The position numbers were made by a program, and so were the translations under genes. Below the pieces are notes generated by a model. That model did not search any database. It saw nothing but the letters and a program-made list of their open reading frames with translations, and was not told where the DNA came from. From NCBI GenBank assembly GCA_017937385.1, contig JAGBDR010000080.1, positions 1-40,192 of the forward strand: a stretch of DNA of 40,192 nt, given 5' to 3'. Positions 8,456-16,498 of the stretch are shown here, one piece after another. The first letter of the stretch is position 1. Every line of letters begins with the position of its first letter. This DNA is from Parabacteroides sp. Lineage in GTDB: Bacteria; Bacteroidota; Bacteroidia; Bacteroidales; Tannerellaceae.

Positions 8456-8508
8456 AGATTTATGATTTATGATTTATCAGTGACGCATAAATCATAAATC
8501 ATAAATCT
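8456..8508. repeat. Perfect 22-bp hairpin made of TTTATGA heptamers
   Basis: Bases 8456-8477 and 8487-8508 are exact reverse complements separated by a 9-nt loop. Each arm is about three tandem copies of TTTATGA (or its complement). It lies between the methyltransferase 3' end and the beta-propeller 5' end. There is no T run. It has the same architecture as 13891-13989 but a different heptamer. Confidence 0.9.
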
Positions 8509-8517
8509 GAAGCCTTT

Positions 8518-9702
8518 TCACTCCACATAAAGCACCAGCCCCTTCAAATACTCCCCTTCCGGATGGTAGATATTGACCGGGTGGTCGGCCGGTTGTGTCA
8601 GTTGGTGCAGGATACGGACGCTGCGGCCGGACTGGGCGGCGGCGCTGAATACGGCCAGGCGGAAGTTTTCCTTGCTGACCACTTGCGAACAGGAGAAGGT
8701 GAACAGGATGCCTCCCGGCTTGATCTTTTCGAAAGCGATGGCATTCAGTTTGCGATACCCCTGCAAGGCGTTGCGCAATACGTTCTTGTGCTTGGCGAAA
8801 GCGGGCGGGTCCAGGATGATGAGGTCGTAGTTGCTTCCCATCTTTTCAAGATACTTGAAAGCGTCTTCCGCGTATGCTTCGTGGCGCGGATCACCCGGAA
8901 AATTCAGTTCCACGTTCTTGTTGGTCAACGAGATCGCTTTGGCGGAACTGTCGACCGAGTGGACCACCTTGGCACCTCCGCGCATGGCGTAAAATGAGAA
9001 TCCGCCAGTGTAGCAAAACATGTTCAGAACGGAACGCCCTTTGGCATAACGTTCCAGCAACGAGCGGTTTTCGCGCTGGTCGACAAAGAAACCGGTCTTT
9101 TGCCCCTTTTGCCAGTCGACACAGAACTTCAGGCCGTTTTCAAGTGCGATGTCCTCCACTTCGCCACCATACAGATAGCCGTCCTCACTACCTAAGTTGG
9201 CTTTGTAGGGCAAGGTCGCTTCCGATTTATAGTATATGTTCTGTAAAGAATCTCCTAATACGTTTTTCAAGGCCTCGGCAATCTGGTGGCGGGCATAGTG
9301 CATGCCGACAGAATGCGCCTGCATGACGGCGGTGTGGGCATACATGTCGATGACCAGCCCCGGAAGGTTATCCCCTTCACCGTGCACCAGCCGGTATGTG
9401 TTGTTGTTTTCCACTCCGGCAAGTTCCAGTGTCTGGCGCAATGCGTAAGCGATACGGATGCGTTCTTCCCAGAATGCGGCATCTATTGTGACCGGTTTGA
9501 AAGATAAGATACGGACGGCGATACTGCCTATCTGATAATGCCCGATACCTAAGAAACGGCCGTTCGTACCATACACTTCTACCAAATCGCCTTCTTCCGG
9601 TTCCCCTTCGATTGTTTGGATGGCTCCGGAGAATACCCACGGATGGAAACGTAGCAACGATTCCTCTTTTTTCGGTTTGAGAAATACTTTACACTCCTTC
9701 AT
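8518..9702 (-). CDS. RlmI-like class I rRNA methyltransferase
   Basis: A 394-residue protein with an N-terminal PUA RNA-binding domain (about 1-75; FHPWVFSGAI and GRFLGIGHY are typical) and a C-terminal SAM-dependent methyltransferase domain. SAM-binding motif I is VLNMFCYTGGFSFYA. The catalytic region includes LILDPPAFAKHK and FTFSCSQVV, whose cysteine corresponds to the nucleophile of m5C methyltransferases. By homology to E. coli RlmI it would methylate a cytosine in 23S rRNA, though the exact site in this clade is not established. It starts directly after the stop of the upstream exonuclease gene (adjacent bases 9702/9703), indicating translational coupling in one operon with DUF5063 and the exonuclease. 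Confidence 0.9.
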   Translation of the reverse strand: MKECKVFLKPKKEESLLRFHPWVFSGAIQTIEGEPEEGDLVEVYGTNGRFLGIGHYQIGSIAVRILSFKPVTIDAAFWEERIRIAYALRQTLELAGVENNNTYRLVHGEGDNLPGLVIDMYAHTAVMQAHSVGMHYARHQIAEALKNVLGDSLQNIYYKSEATLPYKANLGSEDGYLYGGEVEDIALENGLKFCVDWQKGQKTGFFVDQRENRSLLERYAKGRSVLNMFCYTGGFSFYAMRGGAKVVHSVDSSAKAISLTNKNVELNFPGDPRHEAYAEDAFKYLEKMGSNYDLIILDPPAFAKHKNVLRNALQGYRKLNAIAFEKIKPGGILFTFSCSQVVSKENFRLAVFSAAAQSGRSVRILHQLTQPADHPVNIYHPEGEYLKGLVLYVE

Positions 9703-10284
9703 TTATATCTGTTTCAAATGGTTGTATATTTTCAGGCAGGCCCATGCGTCGAGGGCTGCATATTTTTTTTGTGCGTCGCTGAGGACATCGGCTTCCCAGT
9801 TGCTCAGACGTTGTCCTTTCGAGATCTTCTTGTCGAAAAGGATGGCGTATATCTTTTGCAGGCTGGCGTCTTCAATTCCGAACTGACCGACAAAATTCTG
9901 TAAGTCCAGGAAGTTGGCCGGTTCTATTTCCGTGCGTTTCCGCATCTCCCTGAAGTCGTCCCGCAGGGAAAGCCCGATCTTCAATACCTTTTCGTTTGCC
10001 AGAAATCCTTTGAGCACTTCCGGGATGTCGATCCGGTTCAGGCGGAACAGGAAACAAGCTTCGTCTGTCGAAATTTGCATGAGCGAGATTTTGAAGCGTT
10101 GCCCTTTCCGGAAGCTCGGGCGGGTTTCCGTGTCGAACCCGACGGCCTGGAATTCGGAGAGGTAGCTGATTGCTTTTTCCGTATCCCTCAAGGTGTCGAT
10201 CACGATGATCCGTCCGGTAAATTCTTCTATGGGAAGTTCGGAGATTGCCTCTTTTGTTATCGAATGTGTATATTGTTGTGTCAT
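9703..10284 (-). CDS. DEDDy-type 3'-5' exonuclease domain protein
   Basis: A 193-residue stand-alone RNase D-like exonuclease domain. Acidic residues of the DEDD site are visible: VGFDTETRPSF (Asp and Glu of Exo I), IGLSLRDDFREM (Exo II), and KYAALDAWACLKIY (Tyr and Asp of Exo III, hence DEDDy). It lacks the HRDC domains of full-length RNase D. It overlaps the end of the DUF5063 gene by 4 bp and abuts the methyltransferase start, so the three form one operon. The pairing with an rRNA methyltransferase suggests a role in stable RNA processing (inference). Confidence 0.9.
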   Translation of the reverse strand: MTQQYTHSITKEAISELPIEEFTGRIIVIDTLRDTEKAISYLSEFQAVGFDTETRPSFRKGQRFKISLMQISTDEACFLFRLNRIDIPEVLKGFLANEKVLKIGLSLRDDFREMRKRTEIEPANFLDLQNFVGQFGIEDASLQKIYAILFDKKISKGQRLSNWEADVLSDAQKKYAALDAWACLKIYNHLKQI

Positions 10285-10826
10285 TCTTCTTCGTTGGTTT
10301 CTAAAAGCTCTTCCTCGTTGTATCGCACAGCATGGAGTGCTTTTAATGCGTTTAATACTTGTTGTCCCCAGAATTCACGGAAGTTTCTGCGACATAAAAC
10401 GATTGCTTCGAGCATAACTTCTTCGTTGCCCTGGCGGAACAGAGAGATGAAATTACCCGTATCCTGATAGACATCGGCCAGATTCTCCGAGATGAAAGCG
10501 GCGATCGGTGTGTCGCTGTATTGCATATCCGGATGGAAAGTCTCGAGATAGGAGTCTTTCTCTCCCAGTAGTCCGGCGATTCGGGTACGGACCGTTTCGT
10601 ACATATCTTCCGTGACAGTTAGCTCCGGATCTGCCTCTTCGTTTTCTTCCACTTCGGGCAGAAGAGTAGCTTTCAGATACAACAGGGGCAAAATCTTGAC
10701 AGTCTTGTCTACAAAGTCAAAAAGGCCGGTACGGCCGGCATTCTCGACAAACGTACAAAATTCCAGTGCAACCGTTACAAATTCCAGCGTGTTGCGTTCG
10801 TATATCGGGTTATTCTCTTTTTCCAT
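10281..10826 (-). CDS. DUF5063 family protein
   Basis: A 181-residue soluble, acidic and mostly helical protein matching the DUF5063 family of Bacteroidetes as I remember it. Typical stretches are VTVALEFCTFVENA near the N-terminus, LLYLKATLLP in the middle, and WGQQVLNALKALHA near the C-terminus. There is no signal peptide or recognisable catalytic motif. It is the first gene of a tightly packed operon (ATGA overlap with the exonuclease, which then abuts the methyltransferase). Function is unknown; a role in RNA or ribosome maintenance is suggested only by its neighbours. Confidence 0.82.
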   Translation of the reverse strand: MEKENNPIYERNTLEFVTVALEFCTFVENAGRTGLFDFVDKTVKILPLLYLKATLLPEVEENEEADPELTVTEDMYETVRTRIAGLLGEKDSYLETFHPDMQYSDTPIAAFISENLADVYQDTGNFISLFRQGNEEVMLEAIVLCRRNFREFWGQQVLNALKALHAVRYNEEELLETNEEE

Positions 10827-10862
10827 GCTAATTATCTAAGTAGATACCTTGCGTTTAAGTTG

Positions 10863-10892
10863 CAAAAGTAACAATTTCCTCTATAAGTCAAG
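10863..10892 (-). promoter_or_regulatory. Promoter of the DUF5063-exonuclease-methyltransferase operon
   Basis: On the minus strand, TACTTTTG (10863-10870) is a perfect -7 box with CTTG (10889-10892) 18 bp upstream as a near-consensus -33 box. The leader would be about 30 nt. Confidence 0.55.
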
Positions 10893-10958
10893 CCCCCGTA
10901 ACCCAAGAAATAAGAGTTGATTTTTATCTGGCTCGCATACAAATCGAAGGTTTTTATG

Positions 10959-10966
10959 TAAATTTG
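10959..10966 (+). promoter_or_regulatory. -7 box of the ABC-F gene
   Basis: TAAATTTG matches TAnnTTTG and lies 33 bp before the ATG at 11000. No convincing TTTG box is seen at the expected distance. Confidence 0.45.
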
Positions 10967-10999
10967 TCCTGCATTTAAAGCTGATAGAATATAGAATAT

Positions 11000-12886
11000 A
11001 TGATAAGCTATTTACAAATAGACAAGCTGACGAAAAGCTTTGGCGATTTGGTCTTGTTCGAAGATATCACTTTCGGGATTGCACAAGGGCAGAAAGTCGG
11101 GCTGATTGCCAAGAATGGTACGGGTAAAACTACTTTACTGAATATTATAGCCGGAAAAGAAGATTATGACAGCGGTGCGGTTGTGTTCCGGAACGACCTG
11201 CGGGTCGGCTATCTGGAACAGACGCCCCATTATCCGGACGGAATGACCGTTTTGCAGGCCTGTTTTTACTCGCCGAACGAAACGGTACGTCTGATTGCCG
11301 AATATGAACAGGCGATGGCAAGCGGTGACTCTGCCAACCTCGAAGATATCCTGCTCCGGATGGATAACCTGAAAGCGTGGGATTACGAACAGCGTGCCAA
11401 ACAGATTTTGGGACAGTTGAAGATCCATGACTTCGACCAGCGTGTGGAAACGCTTTCCGGCGGGCAGTTGAAGCGGGTGGCGTTGGCGAATGTGTTGATC
11501 ACCGATCCCGAACTGATCATCCTTGACGAGCCGACCAACCATCTGGATCTGGAAATGACCGAGTGGCTGGAAGGATACCTTTCCCGCGCAAACATCAGTA
11601 TTTTGATGGTGACACACGACCGCTATTTCCTGGACCGTGTTTGCAGTGAAATCATCGAGATTGACCGGAAACAAATTTACCAGTATAAAGGCAATTACAG
11701 CTATTATCTGGAAAAACGGCAGGAACGCATAGAGGCATTGAATGCCGAAGTGGACCGGGCGAGCAACTTGCTTCGTAAAGAACTCGACTGGATGCGCCGC
11801 CAGCCGCAGGCACGCGGGACGAAGGCGAAATACCGGATCGACGCTTTTTATGAACTGGAAAAGAAAGCCAAACAGCATCATGAGGCAGGAAATGTCAATT
11901 TAGATGTGAAAGCTTCCTATATCGGTTCGAAAATCTTCGAGGCCGAGCATGTCTCGAAGCGTTTCGGCGACCTGAAGATCGTGGACGATTTCAACTATAT
12001 TTTCGCGCGTTACGAGAAGATGGGAATCGTCGGGAATAACGGGACCGGAAAATCGACTTTCATCAAAATGCTGATGGGAGAGGTGGAGCCGGACAGCGGC
12101 CGTTTCGATATCGGCGAAACGGTGCGTTTCGGGTATTACAGCCAGGAGGGATTGAAGTTTGACGAACAGATGAAGGTGATCGATGTGGTCCAGAATATCG
12201 CGGAATATGTCGATCTGGGCGACGGAAGGAAAATGGGCGTCTCGCAGTTCCTGAATTATTTCCTGTTTGCACCGGAGAAACAGCATAGCTATGTATATAA
12301 GTTGAGCGGGGGCGAGAAACGCCGCCTGTATCTCTGCACGGTTCTGATGCGTAGCCCGAACTTTCTGGTCCTGGACGAACCAACGAACGATTTGGACATC
12401 GTCACGCTGAATGTATTGGAAGAATATCTGCGCAATTTCAAAGGATGTGCGATTGTCGTGTCGCACGACCGTTATTTTATGGACAAGGTGGTCGATCATT
12501 TGCTGGTGTTCCGGGGAAATGCCGACATAAAGGATTTTCCGGGCAATTACACGCAATATCGCGAATGGAAAGAGGTGCAGGACCAGTTGGAGAAAGAGGC
12601 CGAAGCTGCCCGTCTGGCAAAGATGGCGCCCGCAGTGGCAAAAACATCGCGTCCTGAAAAGGAACAGAAAAAGAAACTGACATTCAAGGAACGCAAGGAG
12701 TTTGAGGCGCTTGAAGCCGAAATTTCCCAGCTTGAGGCTGAAAAGGCCGAATTGGAGACGGCCATGAGCAGCGGTACGTTGAGCAACGACGAGTTGTTGG
12801 CCAAATCCGTACGGATCGCACAAGTAATGGAAGAGATTGACGAAAAGACGATGCGTTGGCTGGAGTTGAGCGAGAAAGATGTATGA
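11000..12886 (+). CDS. ABC-F family ATPase (Uup-like)
   Basis: A 628-residue cytosolic protein with two ATP-binding cassettes and no membrane segments, as expected for ABC-F ribosome-associated ATPases. The first cassette has GLIAKNGTGKTT, LSGGQLKRVALA and LIILDEPTNHLD. The second has GIVGNNGTGKST, LSGGEKRRLYL and FLVLDEPTNDLD. Between them is the charged linker (about 235-300; RKELDWMRRQPQARGTKAK) that reaches into the ribosome in this family. Residues about 545-628 form a Lys/Glu-rich coiled-coil tail as in Uup. Antibiotic-resistance function is possible for ABC-F proteins, but this housekeeping-like context points to translation or ribosome quality control. Confidence 0.93.
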   Translation: MISYLQIDKLTKSFGDLVLFEDITFGIAQGQKVGLIAKNGTGKTTLLNIIAGKEDYDSGAVVFRNDLRVGYLEQTPHYPDGMTVLQACFYSPNETVRLIAEYEQAMASGDSANLEDILLRMDNLKAWDYEQRAKQILGQLKIHDFDQRVETLSGGQLKRVALANVLITDPELIILDEPTNHLDLEMTEWLEGYLSRANISILMVTHDRYFLDRVCSEIIEIDRKQIYQYKGNYSYYLEKRQERIEALNAEVDRASNLLRKELDWMRRQPQARGTKAKYRIDAFYELEKKAKQHHEAGNVNLDVKASYIGSKIFEAEHVSKRFGDLKIVDDFNYIFARYEKMGIVGNNGTGKSTFIKMLMGEVEPDSGRFDIGETVRFGYYSQEGLKFDEQMKVIDVVQNIAEYVDLGDGRKMGVSQFLNYFLFAPEKQHSYVYKLSGGEKRRLYLCTVLMRSPNFLVLDEPTNDLDIVTLNVLEEYLRNFKGCAIVVSHDRYFMDKVVDHLLVFRGNADIKDFPGNYTQYREWKEVQDQLEKEAEAARLAKMAPAVAKTSRPEKEQKKKLTFKERKEFEALEAEISQLEAEKAELETAMSSGTLSNDELLAKSVRIAQVMEEIDEKTMRWLELSEKDV

Positions 12887-12898
12887 TTTGTGATTTAT
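12882..12898. repeat. Degenerate TTTATGA-type heptamer remnant
   Basis: Two imperfect ATGATTT-type units overlap the stop codon of the ABC-F gene and resemble one arm of the hairpin at 8456-8508. No inverted partner is nearby. Confidence 0.4.
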
Positions 12899-12925
12899 GG
12901 GGTGTAGGTTGTGGAATCTTTTATC

Positions 12926-12933
12926 TATCTTTG
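12926..12933 (+). promoter_or_regulatory. -7 box of the YitT gene
   Basis: TATCTTTG matches TAnnTTTG, about 50 bp before the ATG at 12984. The -33 region is poor. Confidence 0.45.
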
Positions 12934-12983
12934 CGCAGTTTTTAACAAATAATGAATAATAATACAAAACAAACAACGCAAAC

Positions 12984-13883
12984 ATGGAACAACCGCTGAA
13001 AATGGTATCTAATGCCACGCTGAAAAGAAATGCAGCAGATTATACTTTGATTGTTATCGGTGCCTTTTTACAGGCGCTTAGTTACAGTCTGTTTCTGGCT
13101 CCTTATAAAATCGTACCGGGAGGTGTGTATGGTATTTCGATTGTCTTGCACCACGTGACGCAAGGGCTTTTCTCTTTTATGCCCGATGGATTGCCGATGG
13201 GTGCGACCGCCCTGTGTTTCAATGTGCCTTTGCTACTTTTGGCCATGAAGAAGTTAGGGCTGGCTTCCGGTCCGAAAACGGTTGTGACGTTTGTCCTGAT
13301 CTCTATTTTCACGGATGGTTTTTCCTATCTGTTTGCCAATCAGCCTTTGGTTGAGAACGACAGCTTTATCGCCTGTTTTTACGGAGGTGCCATCCTGGGG
13401 CTTGGAGTGACCTGCGTGTTCCGGGCACAAAGTACGAGTGCGGGTACGGATGTGCTGGCTCGCGTGATTGCCCAGAACTCCAATTTGAAGGTCAGCAATA
13501 TGATTATCGTCATAGACTCGACCGTCGTGATGTTGGGGTTGCTTGTCTTCCAGGACTGGTCGGTGCCTTTGTATTCTTGGTTTGCTATCTTCGTGTTCGG
13601 CAAGGTGGTGGAAATGTTCCAGACCGAGAATCCCAACCGGGCTGTCTTTATCGTGTCGCAGAAGACACAGGAAATCAAGGAACTGATTGTCGGGAAGATG
13701 GGAATGCGCGGTACGTTCCTGCATGGCCGCGGCATGTATGAGGGCAAGGAAAAAGAAATCGTCTTTACCATCGCCGAGCGTAAGGATTTGCCCCGTCTGA
13801 AAGACGAAGTGAAAGAAATCGACCCGAACGCCTTTATCTCGACCATGCATGCGAGCAAGGACTCGCCACGTCCGGGCATGTAG
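12984..13883 (+). CDS. YitT family membrane protein
   Basis: A 299-residue integral inner-membrane protein of the YitT/DUF161 family. About five hydrophobic segments occupy residues about 15-190 (for example LIVIGAFLQALSYSLFLAPY, followed by KIVPGGVYGISIVL, a family hallmark). A soluble C-terminal DUF2179 domain follows (about 215-295, RAVFIVSQKTQEIKELIV and FTIAERKDLPRLKDEV). Members may be transporters, but no substrate is firmly known. The start could also be Met7. It has its own -7 box and is followed by a long hairpin repeat, so it appears monocistronic. Confidence 0.88.
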   Translation: MEQPLKMVSNATLKRNAADYTLIVIGAFLQALSYSLFLAPYKIVPGGVYGISIVLHHVTQGLFSFMPDGLPMGATALCFNVPLLLLAMKKLGLASGPKTVVTFVLISIFTDGFSYLFANQPLVENDSFIACFYGGAILGLGVTCVFRAQSTSAGTDVLARVIAQNSNLKVSNMIIVIDSTVVMLGLLVFQDWSVPLYSWFAIFVFGKVVEMFQTENPNRAVFIVSQKTQEIKELIVGKMGMRGTFLHGRGMYEGKEKEIVFTIAERKDLPRLKDEVKEIDPNAFISTMHASKDSPRPGM

Positions 13884-13890
13884 GAGAATG

Positions 13891-13989
13891 GACAATTGAG
13901 AATTGAGAATTGACAATTGACAATTGACAATTGGAAGGGGGCTGTCAGGCGGTAAATAATTGTCAATTGTCAATTGTCAATTCTCAATT
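13891..13989. repeat. Long inverted repeat of TTGACAA heptamers
   Basis: The left arm (about 13891-13933) has tandem TTGACAA units, with TTGAGAA variants at its outer end. The right arm (about 13957-13989) has the complementary units in mirrored order, including the matching TTCTCAA variant. The arms can pair over roughly 30 bp around a 23-nt GC-richer centre. An ATTG within the right arm sits at the -33 position of the following promoter. Confidence 0.88.
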
Positions 13990-14003
13990 AATCCCTATCT
14001 TTG
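13973..14003 (+). promoter_or_regulatory. Promoter of the PLP aminotransferase gene
   Basis: ATTG (13973-13976), 19 bp, then TATCTTTG (13996-14003) fits the Bacteroidetes consensus. The -33 element lies inside the heptamer repeat arm, so the repeat contributes to the promoter. Confidence 0.6.
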
Positions 14004-14032
14004 CCCCATTCTAAAAACAAACCGTAAAAGCA

Positions 14033-15232
14033 ATGCCTACTATTTCACAACGAGGAGTCGATATGCCGGCTTCCCCCATTCGGAAACTTGCTCCGTTGGC
14101 TGATGTTGCCAAACAGAGAGGTGTTCACGTCTATCACTTGAATATCGGTCAGCCTGACCTGCCTACCCCGCAAGCGGCATTGGATGCGATCCGGACGATC
14201 GACCGTTCGGTGTTGGAATACAGTCCCAGCCAGGGATATCGCAGTTATCGCGAAAAACTGGTAGGATATTACAAGAAGTATGATATCAATCTGACGGCTG
14301 ATGATATCATCATTACGACCGGCGGCTCGGAAGCTGTGCTGTTTGCTTTCCTGAGTTGCTTGAATCCGGGTGATGAGATTATCGTGCCTGAACCGGCATA
14401 CGCCAACTATATGGCTTTCGCTATTTCGGCGGGGGCGGTGATCCGTACGGTGACGACGACGATCGATGAAGGCTTCTCCCTGCCCAAAGTGGAGAAGTTC
14501 GAAGAACTGATCAACGAGCGTACGAAAGCGATCCTGATCTGTAATCCCAACAATCCGACCGGCTATTTGTATTCCCGCCGCGAAATGAACCAGATACGGG
14601 ATATCGTAAAGAAATATGACCTCTATCTTTTCTCGGATGAGGTGTATCGGGAGTTTATCTACACCGGCTCGCCTTATATCTCGGCTTGCCATTTGGAAGG
14701 GATCGAACAGAATGTCGTCTTGATCGACTCGGTTTCCAAACGCTATTCGGAATGTGGCATCCGTATCGGCGCCTTGATCACGAAGAACGCCGAAGTCCGC
14801 AATGCCGTCATGAAGTTCTGCCAGGCCCGTCTGAGTCCGCCCCTGATCGGGCAGATTGCTGCCGAGGCTTCCCTGGATGCTTCCGAAGAGTATGCCCGTG
14901 AGACGTATGACGAATATGTCGAACGGCGTAAATGCCTGATCGACGGTTTGAACCGTATTCCGGGCGTGTATTCGCCGATTCCGATGGGAGCTTTCTATAC
15001 GGTGGTCAAGCTGCCGGTGGATGATGCCGAAAAGTTCTGCGCCTGGTGTCTGAGCGATTTCGAATATGAAGGGCAGACGGTCATGATGGCGCCGGCTTCC
15101 GGTTTCTATACCACTCCGGGATTGGGGAAGAACGAAGTCCGTATGGCCTATGTCCTGAAAAAGGAAGACCTGGTGAAAGCGCTCGTGGTGCTTCAGAAAG
15201 CACTGGAGGCGTATCCGGGGAGAACGTCGTAA
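14033..15232 (+). CDS. PLP-dependent aminotransferase, class I/II
   Basis: A 399-residue fold-type I aminotransferase of the aspartate aminotransferase superfamily. Motifs are YHLNIGQPDLPTP near the N-terminus, ITTGGSEAVLFAF (cofactor phosphate region), ICNPNNPTGY, SDEVYREF (Asp contacting the pyridine nitrogen), IDSVSKRYSECGIRIG (Schiff-base lysine) and a late Arg in NEVRMAYV that would bind the substrate carboxylate. The precise amino acid is not determinable; aspartate, aromatic or alanine-like substrates are all possible. It is followed 12 bp later by a LolC/E-type permease, so co-transcription is likely. Confidence 0.92.
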   Translation: MPTISQRGVDMPASPIRKLAPLADVAKQRGVHVYHLNIGQPDLPTPQAALDAIRTIDRSVLEYSPSQGYRSYREKLVGYYKKYDINLTADDIIITTGGSEAVLFAFLSCLNPGDEIIVPEPAYANYMAFAISAGAVIRTVTTTIDEGFSLPKVEKFEELINERTKAILICNPNNPTGYLYSRREMNQIRDIVKKYDLYLFSDEVYREFIYTGSPYISACHLEGIEQNVVLIDSVSKRYSECGIRIGALITKNAEVRNAVMKFCQARLSPPLIGQIAAEASLDASEEYARETYDEYVERRKCLIDGLNRIPGVYSPIPMGAFYTVVKLPVDDAEKFCAWCLSDFEYEGQTVMMAPASGFYTTPGLGKNEVRMAYVLKKEDLVKALVVLQKALEAYPGRTS

Positions 15233-15244
15233 TCATAAATTGTT

Positions 15245-16489
15245 TTGAATCTCGAGTATTTCATAGCAAAGCGTATCTATTTCAGCCGGGAGGGAGAGCG
15301 GCAGGCTACTCCTCCCGTGGTCCGTATCGCGATGGTCGGGATAGCCTTGGGGCTGGCTGTCATGATTCTGTCGGTCGCTATCGTCATTGGCTTCAAGAAG
15401 GAAATCCGGAACAAGGTGATCGGTTTCGGTTCCCATATCCAGATCACGAACTTCGACAACAACGCCTCTTTCGAATCGACCCCGATCGCGGTCAGCGACA
15501 CGTTGCTGGAACATCTGAAGGCTTTTCCGGGCATCACGCATGTGGAGGCTTTTGCCACGAAGCCGGGCATCTTGAAGACGGACACCGATTTTCAGGGAAT
15601 CGTCCTGAAAGGCGTGGATGAAAACTACGATTGGACTTTCTTCCGCAAGAATTTGAAAGAGGGCGAACTGTTTACCCTCTCTGCCGACAAGACCTCGACG
15701 GATGTCTTGATTTCCCGCTATCTGGCGAACCTGTTGGGGCTGAAAGTGGGGGATTCTTTCCTGACCTATTTCGTGCAGGACGAAGTGCGTGCCCGTAAAT
15801 TCCATATAACCGGCATCTATGAGACCGGTTTCGTCGATTATGACAAGTTGTTCGTGATTGCCGATATCCGCCAGATCCGCCGCCTGAACGGGTGGGCGCC
15901 CGACGAGGTGAGCGGCCTGGAGCTGCAAGTGGCTGATTACGACCGCCTGGACCGGATTGCCGAAGAGTTGTATTTCGATATTGCCGAGCGGCAGGACCGG
16001 CACGGCAATACCTATTACGCGCGCTCCATCAAGGAGTTGAACCCGATGATATTCGACTGGCTGGAGGTGCAGGACATCAACGTCGTGGTGATCTTGGTCC
16101 TGATCCTGGCCGTTGCCGGCTTCACCATGATTTCGGGGCTGTTGATTATTATCCTAGAGCGGACGAACATGATCGGCATCCTGAAGGCGTTGGGTGAAAG
16201 CAACACCCGTATCCGCCGGATATTCCTCTATATCTCCTTTTTCCTGATTGGCAAAGGGATGATTTGGGGCAATGCGATCGGAATCGCGCTCTGTTCCGTC
16301 CAGGCTTGTTTCCATGTCGTGAAGCTCGATCCGTCTGTCTATTATTTGGATGCGGTCCCGATCAGCCTCACGGCCTTTTCCCTTGTTTTGCTGAATATCG
16401 GTACCTTGGTCGCTTCCATGTTAATGATGCTCGGTCCTTCCTATTTGATAACCAAGATCCATCCGGCGAAAAGCATCCGGTTCGAGTAG
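15245..16489 (+). CDS. LolC/LolE-type lipoprotein-release ABC transporter permease
   Basis: A 414-residue inner-membrane permease of the FtsX/LolC/MacB family. An N-terminal membrane segment (about 28-50) is followed by a large periplasmic domain (about 55-265) and three C-terminal membrane segments. ILERTNMIGILKALGESNTRIRRIF is the typical coupling helix contacting the ATPase. With a LolD-like ATPase encoded elsewhere it would extract lipoproteins for the outer membrane. The frame begins with TTG: a stop codon lies three codons upstream and no in-frame ATG or GTG comes before the conserved NLEYFIAKRI, so TTG 15245 is the probable start. The gene converges on the glycosyltransferase gene, with only 9 bp between stops. 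Confidence 0.88.
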   Translation: MNLEYFIAKRIYFSREGERQATPPVVRIAMVGIALGLAVMILSVAIVIGFKKEIRNKVIGFGSHIQITNFDNNASFESTPIAVSDTLLEHLKAFPGITHVEAFATKPGILKTDTDFQGIVLKGVDENYDWTFFRKNLKEGELFTLSADKTSTDVLISRYLANLLGLKVGDSFLTYFVQDEVRARKFHITGIYETGFVDYDKLFVIADIRQIRRLNGWAPDEVSGLELQVADYDRLDRIAEELYFDIAERQDRHGNTYYARSIKELNPMIFDWLEVQDINVVVILVLILAVAGFTMISGLLIIILERTNMIGILKALGESNTRIRRIFLYISFFLIGKGMIWGNAIGIALCSVQACFHVVKLDPSVYYLDAVPISLTAFSLVLLNIGTLVASMLMMLGPSYLITKIHPAKSIRFE

Positions 16490-16498
16490 CCTGGGGTT

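Noticed and set aside
8456-8508. Rho-independent terminator for the methyltransferase operon
   Set aside because: The stem is long but AT-rich, and there is no T run on either side. It is better described as a heptamer repeat hairpin.
11900-13018. Long minus-strand frame of 372 codons antisense to the ABC-F gene
   Set aside because: It is a composition shadow: the plus strand encodes a complete ABC-F ATPase with all motifs, and the antisense product has no recognisable domain.
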